Shown: positions 34,851 to 44,474, counted from the stretch's first letter. The stretch is 64,000 nucleotides of DNA from Aestuariibius sp. HNIBRBA575 (GCF_040932005.1 NZ_CP162414.1:647501-711500), one strand, 5' to 3'. Program-made: numbers and translations. Notes: generated by a model not told the origin, from the letters alone.

Positions 34851-36170
34851 ATGTCCGCGCCAAAGAAGCTTTATATCAAAACCTATGGCTGTCAGATGAA
34901 TGTCTATGACAGTGAACGTATGGCAGAAACGCTGGGCGGTAAGGGCTACGAAGAGGTCAAATCGCCGGATGAGGCGGATATGATACTGCTCAATACCTGC
35001 CATATTCGCGAAAAAGCAGCTGAGAAGATTTATTCCGAACTGGGACGGTACAAAGGTCTAAAGGCCGCCAATCCTGATCTGAAAATCGGGGTTGCGGGCT
35101 GTGTTGCGCAGGCCGAGGGCGAGGAAATCATGAAACGCCAGCCCATGGTCGATCTGGTTGTGGGGCCGCAAAGCTATCACCGCCTGCCCGCCATGGAAGA
35201 GGCCGTGAGTAAAGGCCAAAAGGCGCTGGATACGGATTTTCCTGAGGAAGATAAGTTCGAAGCGATGAAATCCCGCCCCAAGGCCAAGCGCGGCCCAACG
35301 GCGTTTTTGACCGTACAAGAAGGCTGCGATAAATTCTGCGCCTTCTGTGTGGTGCCCTATACGCGCGGCGCCGAAGTCAGCCGCCCGGCGGATCGCATCA
35401 TGACCGAGGCGCGCAATCTGGTAGAGGTGGGCGTCGCGGAAATCACCCTGCTGGGCCAGAATGTGAACGCTTATAATGGGCACGAAAACGGGTTGGCGGG
35501 TATGATCCGCGATCTGGCTAAAATCGACGGTCTGGAACGGATCCGGTTCACGACAAGCCACCCCAACGACATGGATGACGCCCTGATTGCCGCCCATGGG
35601 GATTGCGAAAAACTGATGCCGTATCTGCATTTGCCGGTGCAATCGGGCAGCGACCGCATTCTGAAGGCGATGAACCGCAAACACACCGCTGAGGAATATC
35701 TGCGACTGATCGAACGCATTCGCGCGGTGCGCCCTGATTTGCACCTGTCGGGTGATTTCATCGTCGGCTTTCCCGGCGAAACCGATCAGGATTTCGAAGA
35801 CACATTGGCGATCACCCGCGAAGCGGCCTATGGCACGGCGTTTTCGTTCAAATATTCCCCGCGCCCCGGAACCCCGGCCGCAGAGAAAACAGCGTTGATG
35901 GTGGACCCGGATGTGGCATCGGAACGTCTGGCGCGGTTGCAGCAACAGATCGTGCAACAGCAACGTGACCTACAAGATGCGATGGTTGGCCGCGATGTGC
36001 ATGTTTTATTCGAAAAAGAAGGCCGTTTGCCCGGGCAGATGGTTGGTAAATCCGAATATCTGCACGCGGTGCATGTGGATGGGCCGCTTGAATTGCGCGG
36101 AAAAATCGCCAAGGTAAGAATCGTTAGCAGCAGCTCAAATTCTCTGGCCGGGCAATTGATCGCCACATAA
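34851..36170 (+). CDS. miaB: tRNA-2-methylthio-N6-dimethylallyladenosine synthase
   Basis: MiaB is a radical-SAM methylthiotransferase that modifies A37 of tRNAs reading UNN codons. The 439-residue protein has the N-terminal UPF0004 domain with its three cluster Cys ([31 protein letters not shown]), the radical SAM CxxxCxxC as [13 protein letters not shown] preceded by EGCDKFC, and a C-terminal TRAM domain ([24 protein letters not shown]). It leads into the phoH-ybeY-corC-lnt cluster as in many alphaproteobacteria, here with two envelope genes inserted. Confidence 0.96.
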   Translation: MSAPKKLYIKTYGCQMNVYDSERMAETLGGKGYEEVKSPDEADMILLNTCHIREKAAEKIYSELGRYKGLKAANPDLKIGVAGCVAQAEGEEIMKRQPMVDLVVGPQSYHRLPAMEEAVSKGQKALDTDFPEEDKFEAMKSRPKAKRGPTAFLTVQEGCDKFCAFCVVPYTRGAEVSRPADRIMTEARNLVEVGVAEITLLGQNVNAYNGHENGLAGMIRDLAKIDGLERIRFTTSHPNDMDDALIAAHGDCEKLMPYLHLPVQSGSDRILKAMNRKHTAEEYLRLIERIRAVRPDLHLSGDFIVGFPGETDQDFEDTLAITREAAYGTAFSFKYSPRPGTPAAEKTALMVDPDVASERLARLQQQIVQQQRDLQDAMVGRDVHVLFEKEGRLPGQMVGKSEYLHAVHVDGPLELRGKIAKVRIVSSSSNSLAGQLIAT

Positions 36171-36206
36171 AGGCCCGAAAATATGGCTCATTTTCGTTAA
36201 CCTGCG

Positions 36207-36238
36207 AAACAATCCATGGAAATCACTATGGATTGTTT
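36207..36238 (+). terminator. stem-loop after miaB, probable terminator
   Basis: AAACAATCCAT (36207-36217) and ATGGATTGTTT (36228-36238) form a perfect 11-bp stem with a 10-nt loop, 36 bp after the miaB stop. The U tract is short and inside the stem, so termination strength is uncertain. Confidence 0.5.
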
Positions 36239-36372
36239 GCCGTTGATCCACAATATGTGGTCAAAACCCCTTTTAAATTGGCACAATTCGTCTAAAACTG
36301 GCAAGATATAGCATCGCTGGCGCGTTTGGACGCCGGCACGGGATGATATTTGTAAGGAAAGCGGTGGCGAAC

Positions 36373-36936
36373 ATGATTAATAATGCAGCACGCACCGCGC
36401 TGGGGGGCCTGATGGCAGCGGTTCTGGGACTTTCGGTCCTGGGCGATGCGGCAAATGCCCAACAGCGCACTGTAAACGGTGAGCGGTACGAACCAACTGT
36501 CTGGATCGATCCAGATGGCTGTGAACATTGGGCGATGGATGACGGCGCCGAGGGTTTCATGACCCCGCACCGGAACCGCGATGGATCCCCGGTATGCCGA
36601 CGCAGCGAAATCTGTGGTGTGATCCCAACAGATCAGCTGTTTGTAACGGATGAACACTGGATTTCGGATGCCAACAAAAACCGGCTGATGGATTTCTTTA
36701 ATCAAACCAATGCGTTTGGTTACATCATCTACGGGCACACAGATTCACGTGCTTCGGATGAATACAACATGGCATTGTCCGATCGCCGCGCCAATATGGT
36801 GGCATCTGTTGCATCCCAAACGGGTGCACGCATCGTCGACGTGAAAGGTTTTGGCGAACGCCAGCCGCGCGCAACCAACGGCACAGCCGAAGGTATGCAG
36901 CAGAACCGTCGCGTTGAAATCTATTGCCTGCGCTAA
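36373..36936 (+). CDS. OmpA-like domain envelope protein
   Basis: The protein (187 residues from the ATG at 36373; in-frame ATG 36343 and GTG 36364 are alternatives) has a signal peptide ending near DAANAQ. It then has a short module VWIDPDGCEHWAMDDGAEGF ... GSPVC, and then an OmpA-like peptidoglycan-binding domain (AFGYIIYGHTDSRASDEYNMALSDRRANMV, GFGERQPRATNGTAEGMQQNRRVEI). It should sit in the periplasm and bind peptidoglycan. The same module recurs in the lipoprotein encoded 11 bp downstream, which suggests that the two proteins act together. Confidence 0.85.
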   Translation: MINNAARTALGGLMAAVLGLSVLGDAANAQQRTVNGERYEPTVWIDPDGCEHWAMDDGAEGFMTPHRNRDGSPVCRRSEICGVIPTDQLFVTDEHWISDANKNRLMDFFNQTNAFGYIIYGHTDSRASDEYNMALSDRRANMVASVASQTGARIVDVKGFGERQPRATNGTAEGMQQNRRVEIYCLR

Positions 36937-36947
36937 GGAGACGACCC

Positions 36948-37265
36948 ATGAAAACGATCAAAATTCTCTGCCTCGTCTCTGTTGGGTTCGCCTTGTCCGC
37001 CTGTGAAGGTGGCGAAGGTATCCGTCGCATCGGGCCTGACAAATCTGTTGATGGCGGCATCAACGCCCACCATTTGTCGACTTTGGTTGCCGGTGTTTGG
37101 GTTGATCCAAATGGTTGTGATCACTGGATCATCGACGATGGCGTCGAAGGTTACCTGTCAGAACGCCTGCAACCCGATGGGACCCCGGTTTGTTCCGGTG
37201 TTGCAGAACCCAACACAGCCGTTGGCCCGTTCAAAGACGGCACACCGATTGCTGACGTTCTGTAA
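36948..37265 (+). CDS. lipoprotein sharing a module with the preceding OmpA-like protein
   Basis: The 105-residue precursor has a lipobox (FALSACEGG) and the module VWVDPNGCDHWIIDDGVEGY ... GTPVC. Over 33 residues, 18 are identical to the module of the gene at 36373, including both Cys. GCGxHW-like spacing suggests a small disulfide-bonded fold. Start at 36948 after CTAAGGAGACG. It forms a two-gene operon with the OmpA-like gene and ends at the terminator at 37290. The function is unknown; a role in envelope anchoring is inferred. Confidence 0.8.
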   Translation: MKTIKILCLVSVGFALSACEGGEGIRRIGPDKSVDGGINAHHLSTLVAGVWVDPNGCDHWIIDDGVEGYLSERLQPDGTPVCSGVAEPNTAVGPFKDGTPIADVL

Positions 37266-37289
37266 ACGTTAAGAAAATCCTGACAATCT

Positions 37290-37321
37290 AAGGCCGCAGC
37301 CCCCACGCTGCGGCCTTTTTC
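37290..37321 (+). terminator. terminator of the OmpA-like/lipoprotein operon
   Basis: AAGGCCGCAG (37290-37299) and CTGCGGCCTT (37308-37317) form a 10-bp stem with an 8-nt loop followed by T residues (37316-37320). Confidence 0.9.
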
Positions 37322-37412
37322 GTCTCAATTGCGTGACAATCGCATACGACATCTTGCGGTTAGGCCAACAAGTTGCCACCATACCTTTAGGCACAAGACT
37401 CAGGAGATCTGA

Positions 37413-38444
37413 TTGGCCCCAAATACCACGCCCCAAGACGCCCCGATGGATGACACAGAAACGCGGACTGAACTTCGCTCTGAAATTCGGATCGAGTTTC
37501 CCGATAACTTCTTATTGATTGACCTTTGCGGTGAACATGATCGCAATTTGGCAGAGATCGAACAGAAATTGTCTGTTCAGATTTTGCGACGTGGCAATCT
37601 GTTGATTGTCATGGGCGAAGAAGACGATTGCAAAGCCGCCGAAGCTACATTGCATTCGCTGTATAATCGGTTGGAACAGGGGCGCCCCGTGGAAAACGCT
37701 GACATTGATCGCGAATTGCGCATGGGGGGATCCGAAAAAGGCACCGGCACCCGCGATGGTGACCAGATTGAGATGTTCAAACCCGGCTCGGTTGAGATCA
37801 AGACCCGCAAGAAGCTGGTGGAGCCCCGCACAGATGCGCAAAAAACCTATGTGCGGTCGCTGTTTGACAATGAACTGGCCTTTGGGATCGGGCCGGCGGG
37901 GACCGGGAAAACCTATTTGGCGGTGGCTGTAGGGGTGAACCTGTTTCTGGGGGGGCATGTGGACCGGATTATCTTGTCTCGACCCGCCGTCGAAGCGGGC
38001 GAGAAGCTGGGCTATCTGCCCGGCGACATGAAGGATAAAGTCGATCCGTATATGCAGCCGCTTTATGATGCGCTGAATGATTTTTTGCCCGGAAAACAAG
38101 TGGCCAAACTGATCGAAGAGAAAAAGATCGAAATCGCGCCGCTGGCTTTCATGCGCGGGCGGACATTGGCCAATGCCTTTGTTGTTCTGGATGAGGCGCA
38201 AAACGCCACAACCATGCAAATGAAGATGTTCCTGACCCGTCTGGGCGAAGGATCGCGCATGGTCATCACCGGGGATCGGTCGCAAATCGATTTGCCGCGC
38301 GGCGTGCAATCGGGGCTGCGTGACGCAGAGCGGCTTTTGTCGAATATCGACAAGATCAGCTTTAACTATTTCACCTCCAAAGATGTGGTACGCCATCCCT
38401 TGGTCGCCAAAATCATTGATGCCTATGAGGCGGACGAAAAATAA
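37413..38444 (+). CDS. phoH: PhoH-like ATPase
   Basis: The 343-residue cytoplasmic NTPase has an N-terminal KH-like domain (RGNLLIVMGEEDDCKAAEATLHSL) and a PhoH ATPase core with Walker A GPAGTGKT, RPAVEAGEKLGYLPGD, Walker B VVLDEAQNAT and ITGDRSQIDLP. It is thought to act in RNA metabolism with YbeY, the next gene. The start is a TTG at 37413: AGGAG at 37402-37406 stands six bases before it, while the ATG at 37446 has no ribosome binding site at the right distance. Confidence 0.92.
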   Translation: MAPNTTPQDAPMDDTETRTELRSEIRIEFPDNFLLIDLCGEHDRNLAEIEQKLSVQILRRGNLLIVMGEEDDCKAAEATLHSLYNRLEQGRPVENADIDRELRMGGSEKGTGTRDGDQIEMFKPGSVEIKTRKKLVEPRTDAQKTYVRSLFDNELAFGIGPAGTGKTYLAVAVGVNLFLGGHVDRIILSRPAVEAGEKLGYLPGDMKDKVDPYMQPLYDALNDFLPGKQVAKLIEEKKIEIAPLAFMRGRTLANAFVVLDEAQNATTMQMKMFLTRLGEGSRMVITGDRSQIDLPRGVQSGLRDAERLLSNIDKISFNYFTSKDVVRHPLVAKIIDAYEADEK

Positions 38445-38614
38445 TTTTTGGCTGTTTTGGTGATCTCGCTGTTGGGCGGGGTCATGCCTGACATTCGTCG
38501 ATCATTTTCCTGACGGGTGTTAAACACATTCTTTAAACGGTTGTCGTGTTACCGAATGCAAATTGATAAACGCAATACCTTTCGTAATTCAGCGATGCGG
38601 GATACACCGGCGCC

Positions 38615-39106
38615 ATGGCAGCAGATATTCTGATTGAAGACCCGCGTTGGCGGGACGCACACCTAGACAGCATCGCAACCCAAGCATGCGTCGCGGCGTT
38701 GACACATATCGGACTGGATGAAAACCTGTTTGAAGTCAGTGTGTTGGCCTGCAGTGATAGCCGCATCGCCGAACTGAACTCTGATTTCAGGGGCAAGCCA
38801 AGGCCCACCAATGTGCTGTCATGGCCCAGTGCGGAACGCGGCGCAGAGATGGATGGCGGGCAGCCAGACTGGCCATCGGCCGCTGATTCTGAGTTGGGGG
38901 ATATCGCGATTGCGTTTGAAACCTGCCAGAGAGAAGCCGCCGAGGCAGACAAATCCATGCATGATCACGTGACGCATTTGATCGTGCACGGCGTGCTACA
39001 TCTGCTGGGATACGACCATGAGCGTGACCTTGATGCCACCCTGATGGAACGGTTGGAACAAGAGATACTTGGCAAACTGGGTATCAAGGACCCATATAGG
39101 ACATAG
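38615..39106 (+). CDS. ybeY: endoribonuclease YbeY (16S rRNA maturation)
   Basis: The 163-residue metalloprotein has the family zinc signature HGVLHLLGYDHERD (three His) and the preceding NVLSWP segment. YbeY matures the 3' end of 16S rRNA and takes part in ribosome quality control. A 170-bp spacer separates it from phoH; CorC follows 47 bp downstream. In-frame and upstream context support the ATG at 38615. Confidence 0.95.
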   Translation: MAADILIEDPRWRDAHLDSIATQACVAALTHIGLDENLFEVSVLACSDSRIAELNSDFRGKPRPTNVLSWPSAERGAEMDGGQPDWPSAADSELGDIAIAFETCQREAAEADKSMHDHVTHLIVHGVLHLLGYDHERDLDATLMERLEQEILGKLGIKDPYRT

Positions 39107-39153
39107 AATGAAAGCGCGGGCCATTTTTGCCCTTTGCATACCGGTAGGAGAAC

Positions 39154-40035
39154 ATGGGCGAGACCACAGAAGGGTCGTCTAACGCTGCGCAAAGCGCGCG
39201 GCCAGACACAGAAGAACCAAATCGCGGCTTTTTCAGTCGCATCGTAGAGGCCCTCAGTCCGACTGATGTAAATGGTGCCGTCGCAGAAGATGTGAACGGC
39301 AAAGTTTTGCCCGCCGCCCCAACCCCCAGCCTTGTGAATTTGCGCCGGATGCGCGTCGAAGATGTATCTGTCCCGCAACCTGACATTGTCGCCGCCCCAG
39401 TGGATGTGCCGCTGACGGATCTGGTCGAGTTGTTCCGCGAAAGCGGCAAAACCCGTTTGCCGGTTTTTGATGGGTCGCTGGATACGCCAATCGGCTTTGT
39501 GAACCTCAAAGACATCGCGCTGGAATATGGGTTTCACTGCGACGAAAACACATTTGATTTACGCGCAACATTGCGGCCGTTGATCTATGTGCCACCGTCA
39601 ATGTCGCTTGGGGTGTTGTTGCAGAAAATGCAGGCCGAACGGACCCATATGGCGTTGGTGATCGATGAATATGGTGGCACGGACGGGTTGGTCACGATTG
39701 AGGACCTGCTGGAACAGGTCGTCGGTGAAATCGAGGATGAACACGATCTGGGCGAAGAGGATCTATGGCAGCGCGAAGGGCAGGGATGTTATATTGCGCA
39801 GGCCAAAACCCCGTTGGACGAATTCGAAGCGGAAATCGGCACCGGTCTGACCGAACACGAAGAAATCGACGAAGAAGAGATCGAAACATTGGGTGGTTTG
39901 GTGTTTATGCTGGCCGGTCACGTGCCCACCCGCGGAGAAGTTGTGCAACATCCCACAGGTATCGAATTTGAGGTGCTTGAGGCGGATCCGCGTCGGATCA
40001 AACGCCTAAAGGTTCAATTGCCGCGCCGTGCCTAG
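39154..40035 (+). CDS. corC: CorC/HlyC family CBS-domain protein
   Basis: The 293-residue protein has two CBS domains (LRRMRVEDVSVPQPDIVAAPVDVPLTDLVELFRESGKTRLPVF and the YVPPSMSLGVLLQKMQAERTHMALVIDEYGGTDGLVTIEDLLEQVVGEI region) and a C-terminal CorC_HlyC domain (ETLGGLVFMLAGHVPTRGEVV). There is no membrane part. It is associated with Mg2+/Co2+ homeostasis, and the gene order ybeY-corC-lnt is conserved across proteobacteria. AGGAG precedes the ATG. Confidence 0.93.
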   Translation: MGETTEGSSNAAQSARPDTEEPNRGFFSRIVEALSPTDVNGAVAEDVNGKVLPAAPTPSLVNLRRMRVEDVSVPQPDIVAAPVDVPLTDLVELFRESGKTRLPVFDGSLDTPIGFVNLKDIALEYGFHCDENTFDLRATLRPLIYVPPSMSLGVLLQKMQAERTHMALVIDEYGGTDGLVTIEDLLEQVVGEIEDEHDLGEEDLWQREGQGCYIAQAKTPLDEFEAEIGTGLTEHEEIDEEEIETLGGLVFMLAGHVPTRGEVVQHPTGIEFEVLEADPRRIKRLKVQLPRRA

Positions 40036-40036
40036 G

Positions 40037-41599
40037 ATGCGCGCCGATCTGATGTCTGGGCTTGGCCCATGGCTGGCGGCGCGGTCTGGCTGGCTTAGGA
40101 TCACTGTATTTGCGGTCCTTGGTGCGCTGGCTGCATTGGGGCAGGCTCCTTTTGATTTATGGCCCATCACGTTGGTGGCGTTGGCGGTGGCGCTGGCCAT
40201 GGTGCCGGCGGCAAAAACAGCATGGCAGGCGGCGTTATGGGGATGGGCGCTGGGCGGGGGATATTTCGCCCTTGCATTGAATTGGATCATAGAGCCGTTT
40301 TTTGTTCAGCCCGAAATCTATGGATGGATGGCCCCGTTTGCCCTGTTTTTTATGGCGCTGGGGGCGGGGTTATTCTGGGCCATTGCCTTTGGGATCACGC
40401 GCCGTTTCATCGGGCCCGGTATTCTGGGGGCGGCGCTGGGTTTGGCCATTCTGGAATATACGCGATCGGTGATTTTCACGGGGTTTCCATGGGCTTTGCT
40501 GGGGCATATCTGGATTGACACGCCATTGCTGCAATTGGCGTCGGTGATCGGACCACATGGGTTAACGATTGTGACCTTGGCGGGGGCGGTTTTGCTGGCG
40601 CAGGTGCGGTTCAGCCTTGGCTGGGTTGTGCAAACGGGGGCTGTGGTGATCGGGGTCGGGCTGGCTTGGGGGGTGACCACGACCACAACCGCCCACACAG
40701 CACGATTGGACGGGCCGGTGATCCGGTTGATCCAGCCCAATGCGCCGCAGGACCAAAAATGGGACCCAGAGCTGGCCCCGATGTTTTTTGAACGGCAATT
40801 GAGCTTTACCAATGCCCAATCAGAAACCGGCATTGCCCCCGATCTGATTGTCTGGCCCGAAACGTCGGTGCCCTATTTCCTTGAATATTCGGGCACTGCA
40901 CTCGAAGAAATTGGCGAAGCCGCCCAAGGCGTGCCGGTGATCGTTGGCATCCAGCGACTAGAAGAACCGCGGTATTACAACAGTTTGGTGATGTTGGGAC
41001 GCGGCGGGCAAGTCCAGAATATCTATGACAAAACCCATTTGGTGCCGTTTGGCGAATACGTCCCGTTTGCGGACCTGCTGGGACAGTTTGGCATCCACGG
41101 TTTGGCTGCCAACGAAGGCGGCGGGTTCAGCGCCGGGGCCAAGGGGCCGAGGGGGCAAATGGCTGTGCTGTCGGTGCCGAATGTCGGAAACGCCCTGCCG
41201 ATGATCTGCTACGAAGGCATTTTCGCGCAAGAAGTGAACAACTGGGACACCCGCCCCGATTTCCTGTTGATGATCACAAATGATGCTTGGTTCGGCGAAT
41301 TTGTTGGTCCCTTTCAGCATCTGGCGCAGGCACGCTTGCGCGCCGTAGAACAGGGGCTGCCGATGATCCGGGTGGCCAACACGGGCGTGTCTGCGCTGAT
41401 TGATCCCTATGGTGTGATCCGCGATCATATCCCGTTGGGGCAGGCCGGTTGGATCGATGTTGTCTTGCCTGCGCCCGCGCCGTTGACGATCTATGCACGA
41501 TTTGGCGATAAGCCCGCGTTGTTGCTGATCGGGCTCTTGTGTTGTGCCGTTTTAGTGCGACGCCGAATGATCATTGACCCACGCGCCCCTGCGGCGTAA
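40037..41599 (+). CDS. lnt: apolipoprotein N-acyltransferase
   Basis: Lnt adds the third acyl chain to lipoproteins on the periplasmic face of the inner membrane. The 520-residue protein has about six N-terminal membrane helices, a nitrilase-like domain with the Glu-Lys-Cys triad (VWPETSVPYF, YDKTHLVPFGEYVP, ICYEGIF), the NDAWFG motif and a final helix (ALLLIGLLCCAVLV). Either the ATG at 40037 or a GTG at 40028 that overlaps the corC end may be used. Confidence 0.95.
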   Translation: MRADLMSGLGPWLAARSGWLRITVFAVLGALAALGQAPFDLWPITLVALAVALAMVPAAKTAWQAALWGWALGGGYFALALNWIIEPFFVQPEIYGWMAPFALFFMALGAGLFWAIAFGITRRFIGPGILGAALGLAILEYTRSVIFTGFPWALLGHIWIDTPLLQLASVIGPHGLTIVTLAGAVLLAQVRFSLGWVVQTGAVVIGVGLAWGVTTTTTAHTARLDGPVIRLIQPNAPQDQKWDPELAPMFFERQLSFTNAQSETGIAPDLIVWPETSVPYFLEYSGTALEEIGEAAQGVPVIVGIQRLEEPRYYNSLVMLGRGGQVQNIYDKTHLVPFGEYVPFADLLGQFGIHGLAANEGGGFSAGAKGPRGQMAVLSVPNVGNALPMICYEGIFAQEVNNWDTRPDFLLMITNDAWFGEFVGPFQHLAQARLRAVEQGLPMIRVANTGVSALIDPYGVIRDHIPLGQAGWIDVVLPAPAPLTIYARFGDKPALLLIGLLCCAVLVRRRMIIDPRAPAA

Positions 41600-41616
41600 C
41601 CCAAACCCGCAAAACA

Positions 41617-41662
41617 CCCCACAACGGCTTCCTGACGTGGCGGACAATAAACCAACGGAGCA
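41617..41662 (+). promoter_or_regulatory. SAM/SAH riboswitch controlling metK
   Basis: The leader AACGGCTTCCTGACGTG is almost identical to the known core of the SAM/SAH riboswitch class. CCAC (41619-41622) pairs with GTGG (41637-41640) as P1, and GCTTCC (41627-41632) can form a pseudoknot with GGAGC (41657-41661). That GGAG is the Shine-Dalgarno of metK, eight bases before the ATG, so ligand binding would hide it and lower translation. The class is known mainly upstream of metK in Rhodobacterales. Confidence 0.88.
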
Positions 41663-41668
41663 CGATAC

Positions 41669-42850
41669 ATGGCACGTAAGAACTACACATTCACTTCGGA
41701 ATCCGTTTCCGAAGGGCACCCTGACAAGGTGTGCGACCGAATTTCAGACGCCATTCTGGACGCATTCATCGCTGAGGAACCAGAGGCGCGCGTTGCGTGT
41801 GAAACCTTTGCCACAACCAACCGGGTTGTGATTGGCGGCGAAGTGGGTCTGGCCGATCAGGACAAGTTGGCCGATTATATGGGCCGGATCGACGCGATCA
41901 CACGCGCCTGTATCAAAGATATCGGCTATGCGCAGGACAAATTCCACCACGAAACCGTGGAAGTGACCAACCTGCTGCACGAACAATCCGCCCATATCGC
42001 CCAAGGCGTGGACGCGGCCGCAGACAAAGACGAAGGCGCTGGCGATCAGGGCATCATGTTTGGCTATGCGACCAACGAAACCGACGCGTTGATGCCTGCT
42101 CCGATCCAGTATTCCCACGCGATCCTGCGTCGTCTGGCCGAAGTGCGCAAAAACGGCACAGAACCTGCGCTGGGCCCGGATGCCAAATCGCAGCTATCTG
42201 TGAATTACGTGGATGGCAAACCGGTTGGCGTCAGTTCACTGGTTCTGTCGACCCAGCATTTGGACGAAAACCTGACCAGCGCCGACATCCGCGCCATCGT
42301 TGAACCTTATTTTGTCGAAGTCCTGCCAGATGGCTGGCTGACCGACGACACGGTGTGGCACGTGAACCCAACCGGTAAATTCGTCATTGGCGGTCCCGAT
42401 GGGGATGCGGGCCTGACCGGGCGCAAAATTATCGTGGACACCTATGGTGGCGCAGCCCCGCATGGTGGCGGCGCGTTTTCCGGCAAAGACCCAACCAAGG
42501 TTGACCGCTCCGCAGCCTATGCAGCGCGCTATCTGGCGAAAAACATCGTAGCAGCCGGCATGGCGGATCTGTGCACGGTGCAGCTGTCTTATGCGATCGG
42601 CGTGGCCAGCCCATTGTCGATCTACGTAGACACCCATGGTGCAACAAACGTCAGCGCCGCCGAAATCGAAGCGGCCATCCCAAAGGTCATGGACCTAACA
42701 CCGCGCGGCATTCGCACCCATCTGGGTCTGAACAAACCGATCTATGAACGCACGGCGGCCTATGGCCATTTTGGCCGCACACCGGATGCGGACGGCGGAT
42801 TTAGCTGGGAAAACACCGATCTGGTCGAGGCGCTGAAAAAAGCCGTCTAA
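41669..42850 (+). CDS. metK: S-adenosylmethionine synthetase
   Basis: MetK makes SAM from methionine and ATP. The 393-residue enzyme shows [21 protein letters not shown] (ATP site), [15 protein letters not shown] and the glycine-rich phosphate loop [23 protein letters not shown]. The product SAM (and SAH) should feed back on translation through the riboswitch at 41617-41662. A strong terminator follows. Confidence 0.97.
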   Translation: MARKNYTFTSESVSEGHPDKVCDRISDAILDAFIAEEPEARVACETFATTNRVVIGGEVGLADQDKLADYMGRIDAITRACIKDIGYAQDKFHHETVEVTNLLHEQSAHIAQGVDAAADKDEGAGDQGIMFGYATNETDALMPAPIQYSHAILRRLAEVRKNGTEPALGPDAKSQLSVNYVDGKPVGVSSLVLSTQHLDENLTSADIRAIVEPYFVEVLPDGWLTDDTVWHVNPTGKFVIGGPDGDAGLTGRKIIVDTYGGAAPHGGGAFSGKDPTKVDRSAAYAARYLAKNIVAAGMADLCTVQLSYAIGVASPLSIYVDTHGATNVSAAEIEAAIPKVMDLTPRGIRTHLGLNKPIYERTAAYGHFGRTPDADGGFSWENTDLVEALKKAV

Positions 42851-42870
42851 ACAGACCAAATTGACGACAA

Positions 42871-42898
42871 AGCGCCCCGGTTTTGGGGCGCTTTTTTG
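42871..42898 (+). terminator. terminator of metK
   Basis: AGCGCCCC (42871-42878) and GGGGCGCT (42885-42892) form an 8-bp stem with a 6-nt loop, followed by TTTTTT. Confidence 0.93.
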
Positions 42899-43192
42899 TT
42901 GAGCATTGTGAAACGCCACGAATGTTTGACGCGACTCCGCAGAGTTTCTGAATTGTGTCAGAGACGCGTTTTAAGCAATACCGGCACAATCCTTAGGTAT
43001 TTCAAACTCAATGACGGCTTTGTGGGATAAAACGGATGTTCTCTATTTGCTCTTAGATGTCTGCTTCGGTAAGGCAAAAAATGAGGTTCACCACGATAAA
43101 ACTGAGCGCGTTCGTTGACTCCTCGGCTGGTTGTAGCCCTCAAAAGCTGCCATCAGTGGCGTAAAATTAGTTATAGGAAATCAAAAAACAAT
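42899..43192. other. noncoding spacer after metK
   Basis: Between the metK terminator and the next start codon there are about 290 bp with no convincing gene, RNA or repeat. Base composition drifts towards AT compared with metK. TAGGAAA at 43174-43180 probably serves the gene at 43193. In other Rhodobacterales trmB tends to follow metK closely, so this spacer is the left border of inserted material. Confidence 0.5.
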
Positions 43193-43564
43193 ATGAGTCG
43201 TTTGGCCATTGTCCTCTCATTCCTTGCGCCTTCACTTGCTTTTGGCCAAGATCTCCAAACAAACGTGACGGACATTACGTACATTCTCGAGGATGAAGTG
43301 CCCGGATTAGGTATAAAAGTCGATATTTCAGAATGGGTTGCTGAAGACCAACTGAGCAAGCTGGCGCAGGAAATCTGCGAAGGGGTCGCGCCAGAAGTGC
43401 TCCCACAACTTGCAAAACGAAACGACTTGGCAGCCCCAACCTTTATTGAAGTAGACGCCAAGGTTCCACGTTCGTTTGGCATAGTAAGTGTCAACATTGG
43501 TCAAGTTCGTCGGTTCTCATACAATGACGACGGAACGTGTGCTCCACTCTGGGTAGACGATTAG
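43193..43564 (+). CDS. small secreted hypothetical protein
   Basis: The 123-residue precursor starts MSRLAIVLSFLAPSLAFGQD, a clear signal peptide with cleavage after FGQ or LAFG. The mature part (TDITYILEDEVPGLGIKVDISEW ... SKLAQEICEGVAPEVLPQL) looks like a small mixed alpha/beta domain, with one Cys in EICEG and one near the end (GTCAPLWVDD) that could pair. I do not recognise the family. It is moderately AT-rich and lies between metK and the HEXXH gene in what seems to be inserted DNA. The 43565-43794 stretch behind it contains only a 12-bp direct repeat (GACATTCGCTGC, about 43602 and 43649). Confidence 0.65.
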   Translation: MSRLAIVLSFLAPSLAFGQDLQTNVTDITYILEDEVPGLGIKVDISEWVAEDQLSKLAQEICEGVAPEVLPQLAKRNDLAAPTFIEVDAKVPRSFGIVSVNIGQVRRFSYNDDGTCAPLWVDD

Positions 43565-43794
43565 TCCGCTATTCAATCTGTCAGGCCCGGCAGGCCAAAT
43601 TGCCGACATTCGCTGCTGGCAACCAAACTGGAAGGTCTGGGCTAACCGGACATTCGCTGCATTCTGCCCAAACATCCGGTTCTCGTTGTCAGGGCCGGTT
43701 ATTGACGCAAAGGCCAAGGTCATCTGACGTGCCACAGGTGTTGACTTGAGCGCGTTGGCGCGTATCTCAACCCTATCGGGTTAAGGAGTTTGCT

Positions 43795-44445
43795 ATGTTT
43801 TGGTCGCGTCCAATGATTTCCGAGGATATGCAGGACTGGATTTTGGAATGTTTTGAGTGGTTTGATGACCATTTTGAGCCCCCAAAACAGCCCATCCTTC
43901 CGACCAAAACGTTCTTCAAAGCCTCTGGCGGAACCGGAATAGAAACCGCCCGGGGTGTCCTAAACGACATCCAGCGCCACATGGAATTCCATCAACAAGT
44001 TGAACTGGCCCCATTGGATCAGGTCTCAGAAGAGTACCGGATCGATTATCGGGCCACGTCATTGGTATCTGGCACTTTTCAGAACGATGCAGGAGTGCCA
44101 TTTATCCGCTTTGATCCAGACCTGATCAAACGCCCCAGCTTGTTTATCAATACTCTGGCGCATGAATTGATGCATGCCCGCCTATCCCCGCATGTGCAGG
44201 ATGTGCCCGGTGGTGAAGGGGCGCATGAACTGGCCACGGATTTGGGTTGTATCATCGCTGGATTTGGCGTGTTTCAAATGCAGTCGGCCGATGATGTGGG
44301 CTGGTCAGGCTACATGAGCCAGCAATCCCGCGCCTATGCGTTATCGGTGTTTTTGCAACGGCGCAATTTAGGGCCCGATGCGGTGTCGTCGCATCTGTCC
44401 TATCGGTGCAATAAATTGCTTAGCCGCGCGTTTAAAATGGCCTAA
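43795..44445 (+). CDS. predicted metallopeptidase-like (HEXXH) protein
   Basis: The 216-residue protein contains NTLAHELMHARLSPH, a zincin HEXXH motif (HELMH, residues about 122-126), followed by GGEGAHELATDLGCIIAGFG, in which the Glu or Asp could be the third zinc ligand. The N-terminal half (WILECFEWFDDHFEP) is rich in aromatics and acids. No signal peptide is present, so it is cytoplasmic. Related proteins of this layout occur singly in bacterial genomes and I cannot name a characterised one. AAGGAG precedes the ATG. It converges with gnd. Confidence 0.75.
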   Translation: MFWSRPMISEDMQDWILECFEWFDDHFEPPKQPILPTKTFFKASGGTGIETARGVLNDIQRHMEFHQQVELAPLDQVSEEYRIDYRATSLVSGTFQNDAGVPFIRFDPDLIKRPSLFINTLAHELMHARLSPHVQDVPGGEGAHELATDLGCIIAGFGVFQMQSADDVGWSGYMSQQSRAYALSVFLQRRNLGPDAVSSHLSYRCNKLLSRAFKMA

Positions 44446-44474
44446 GCGGACGTTTCACCCATTTGCCGCGTTGA

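Noticed and set aside
35058..35963. 301-codon minus-strand frame antisense to miaB
   Set aside because: miaB is unmistakable with all cluster cysteines; the antisense product is His/Phe-rich and matches nothing.
43565..43794. 12-bp direct repeat GACATTCGCTGC as part of a CRISPR-like array
   Set aside because: There are only two copies, no regular spacer and no cas genes; no CRISPR array was seen anywhere in the window.
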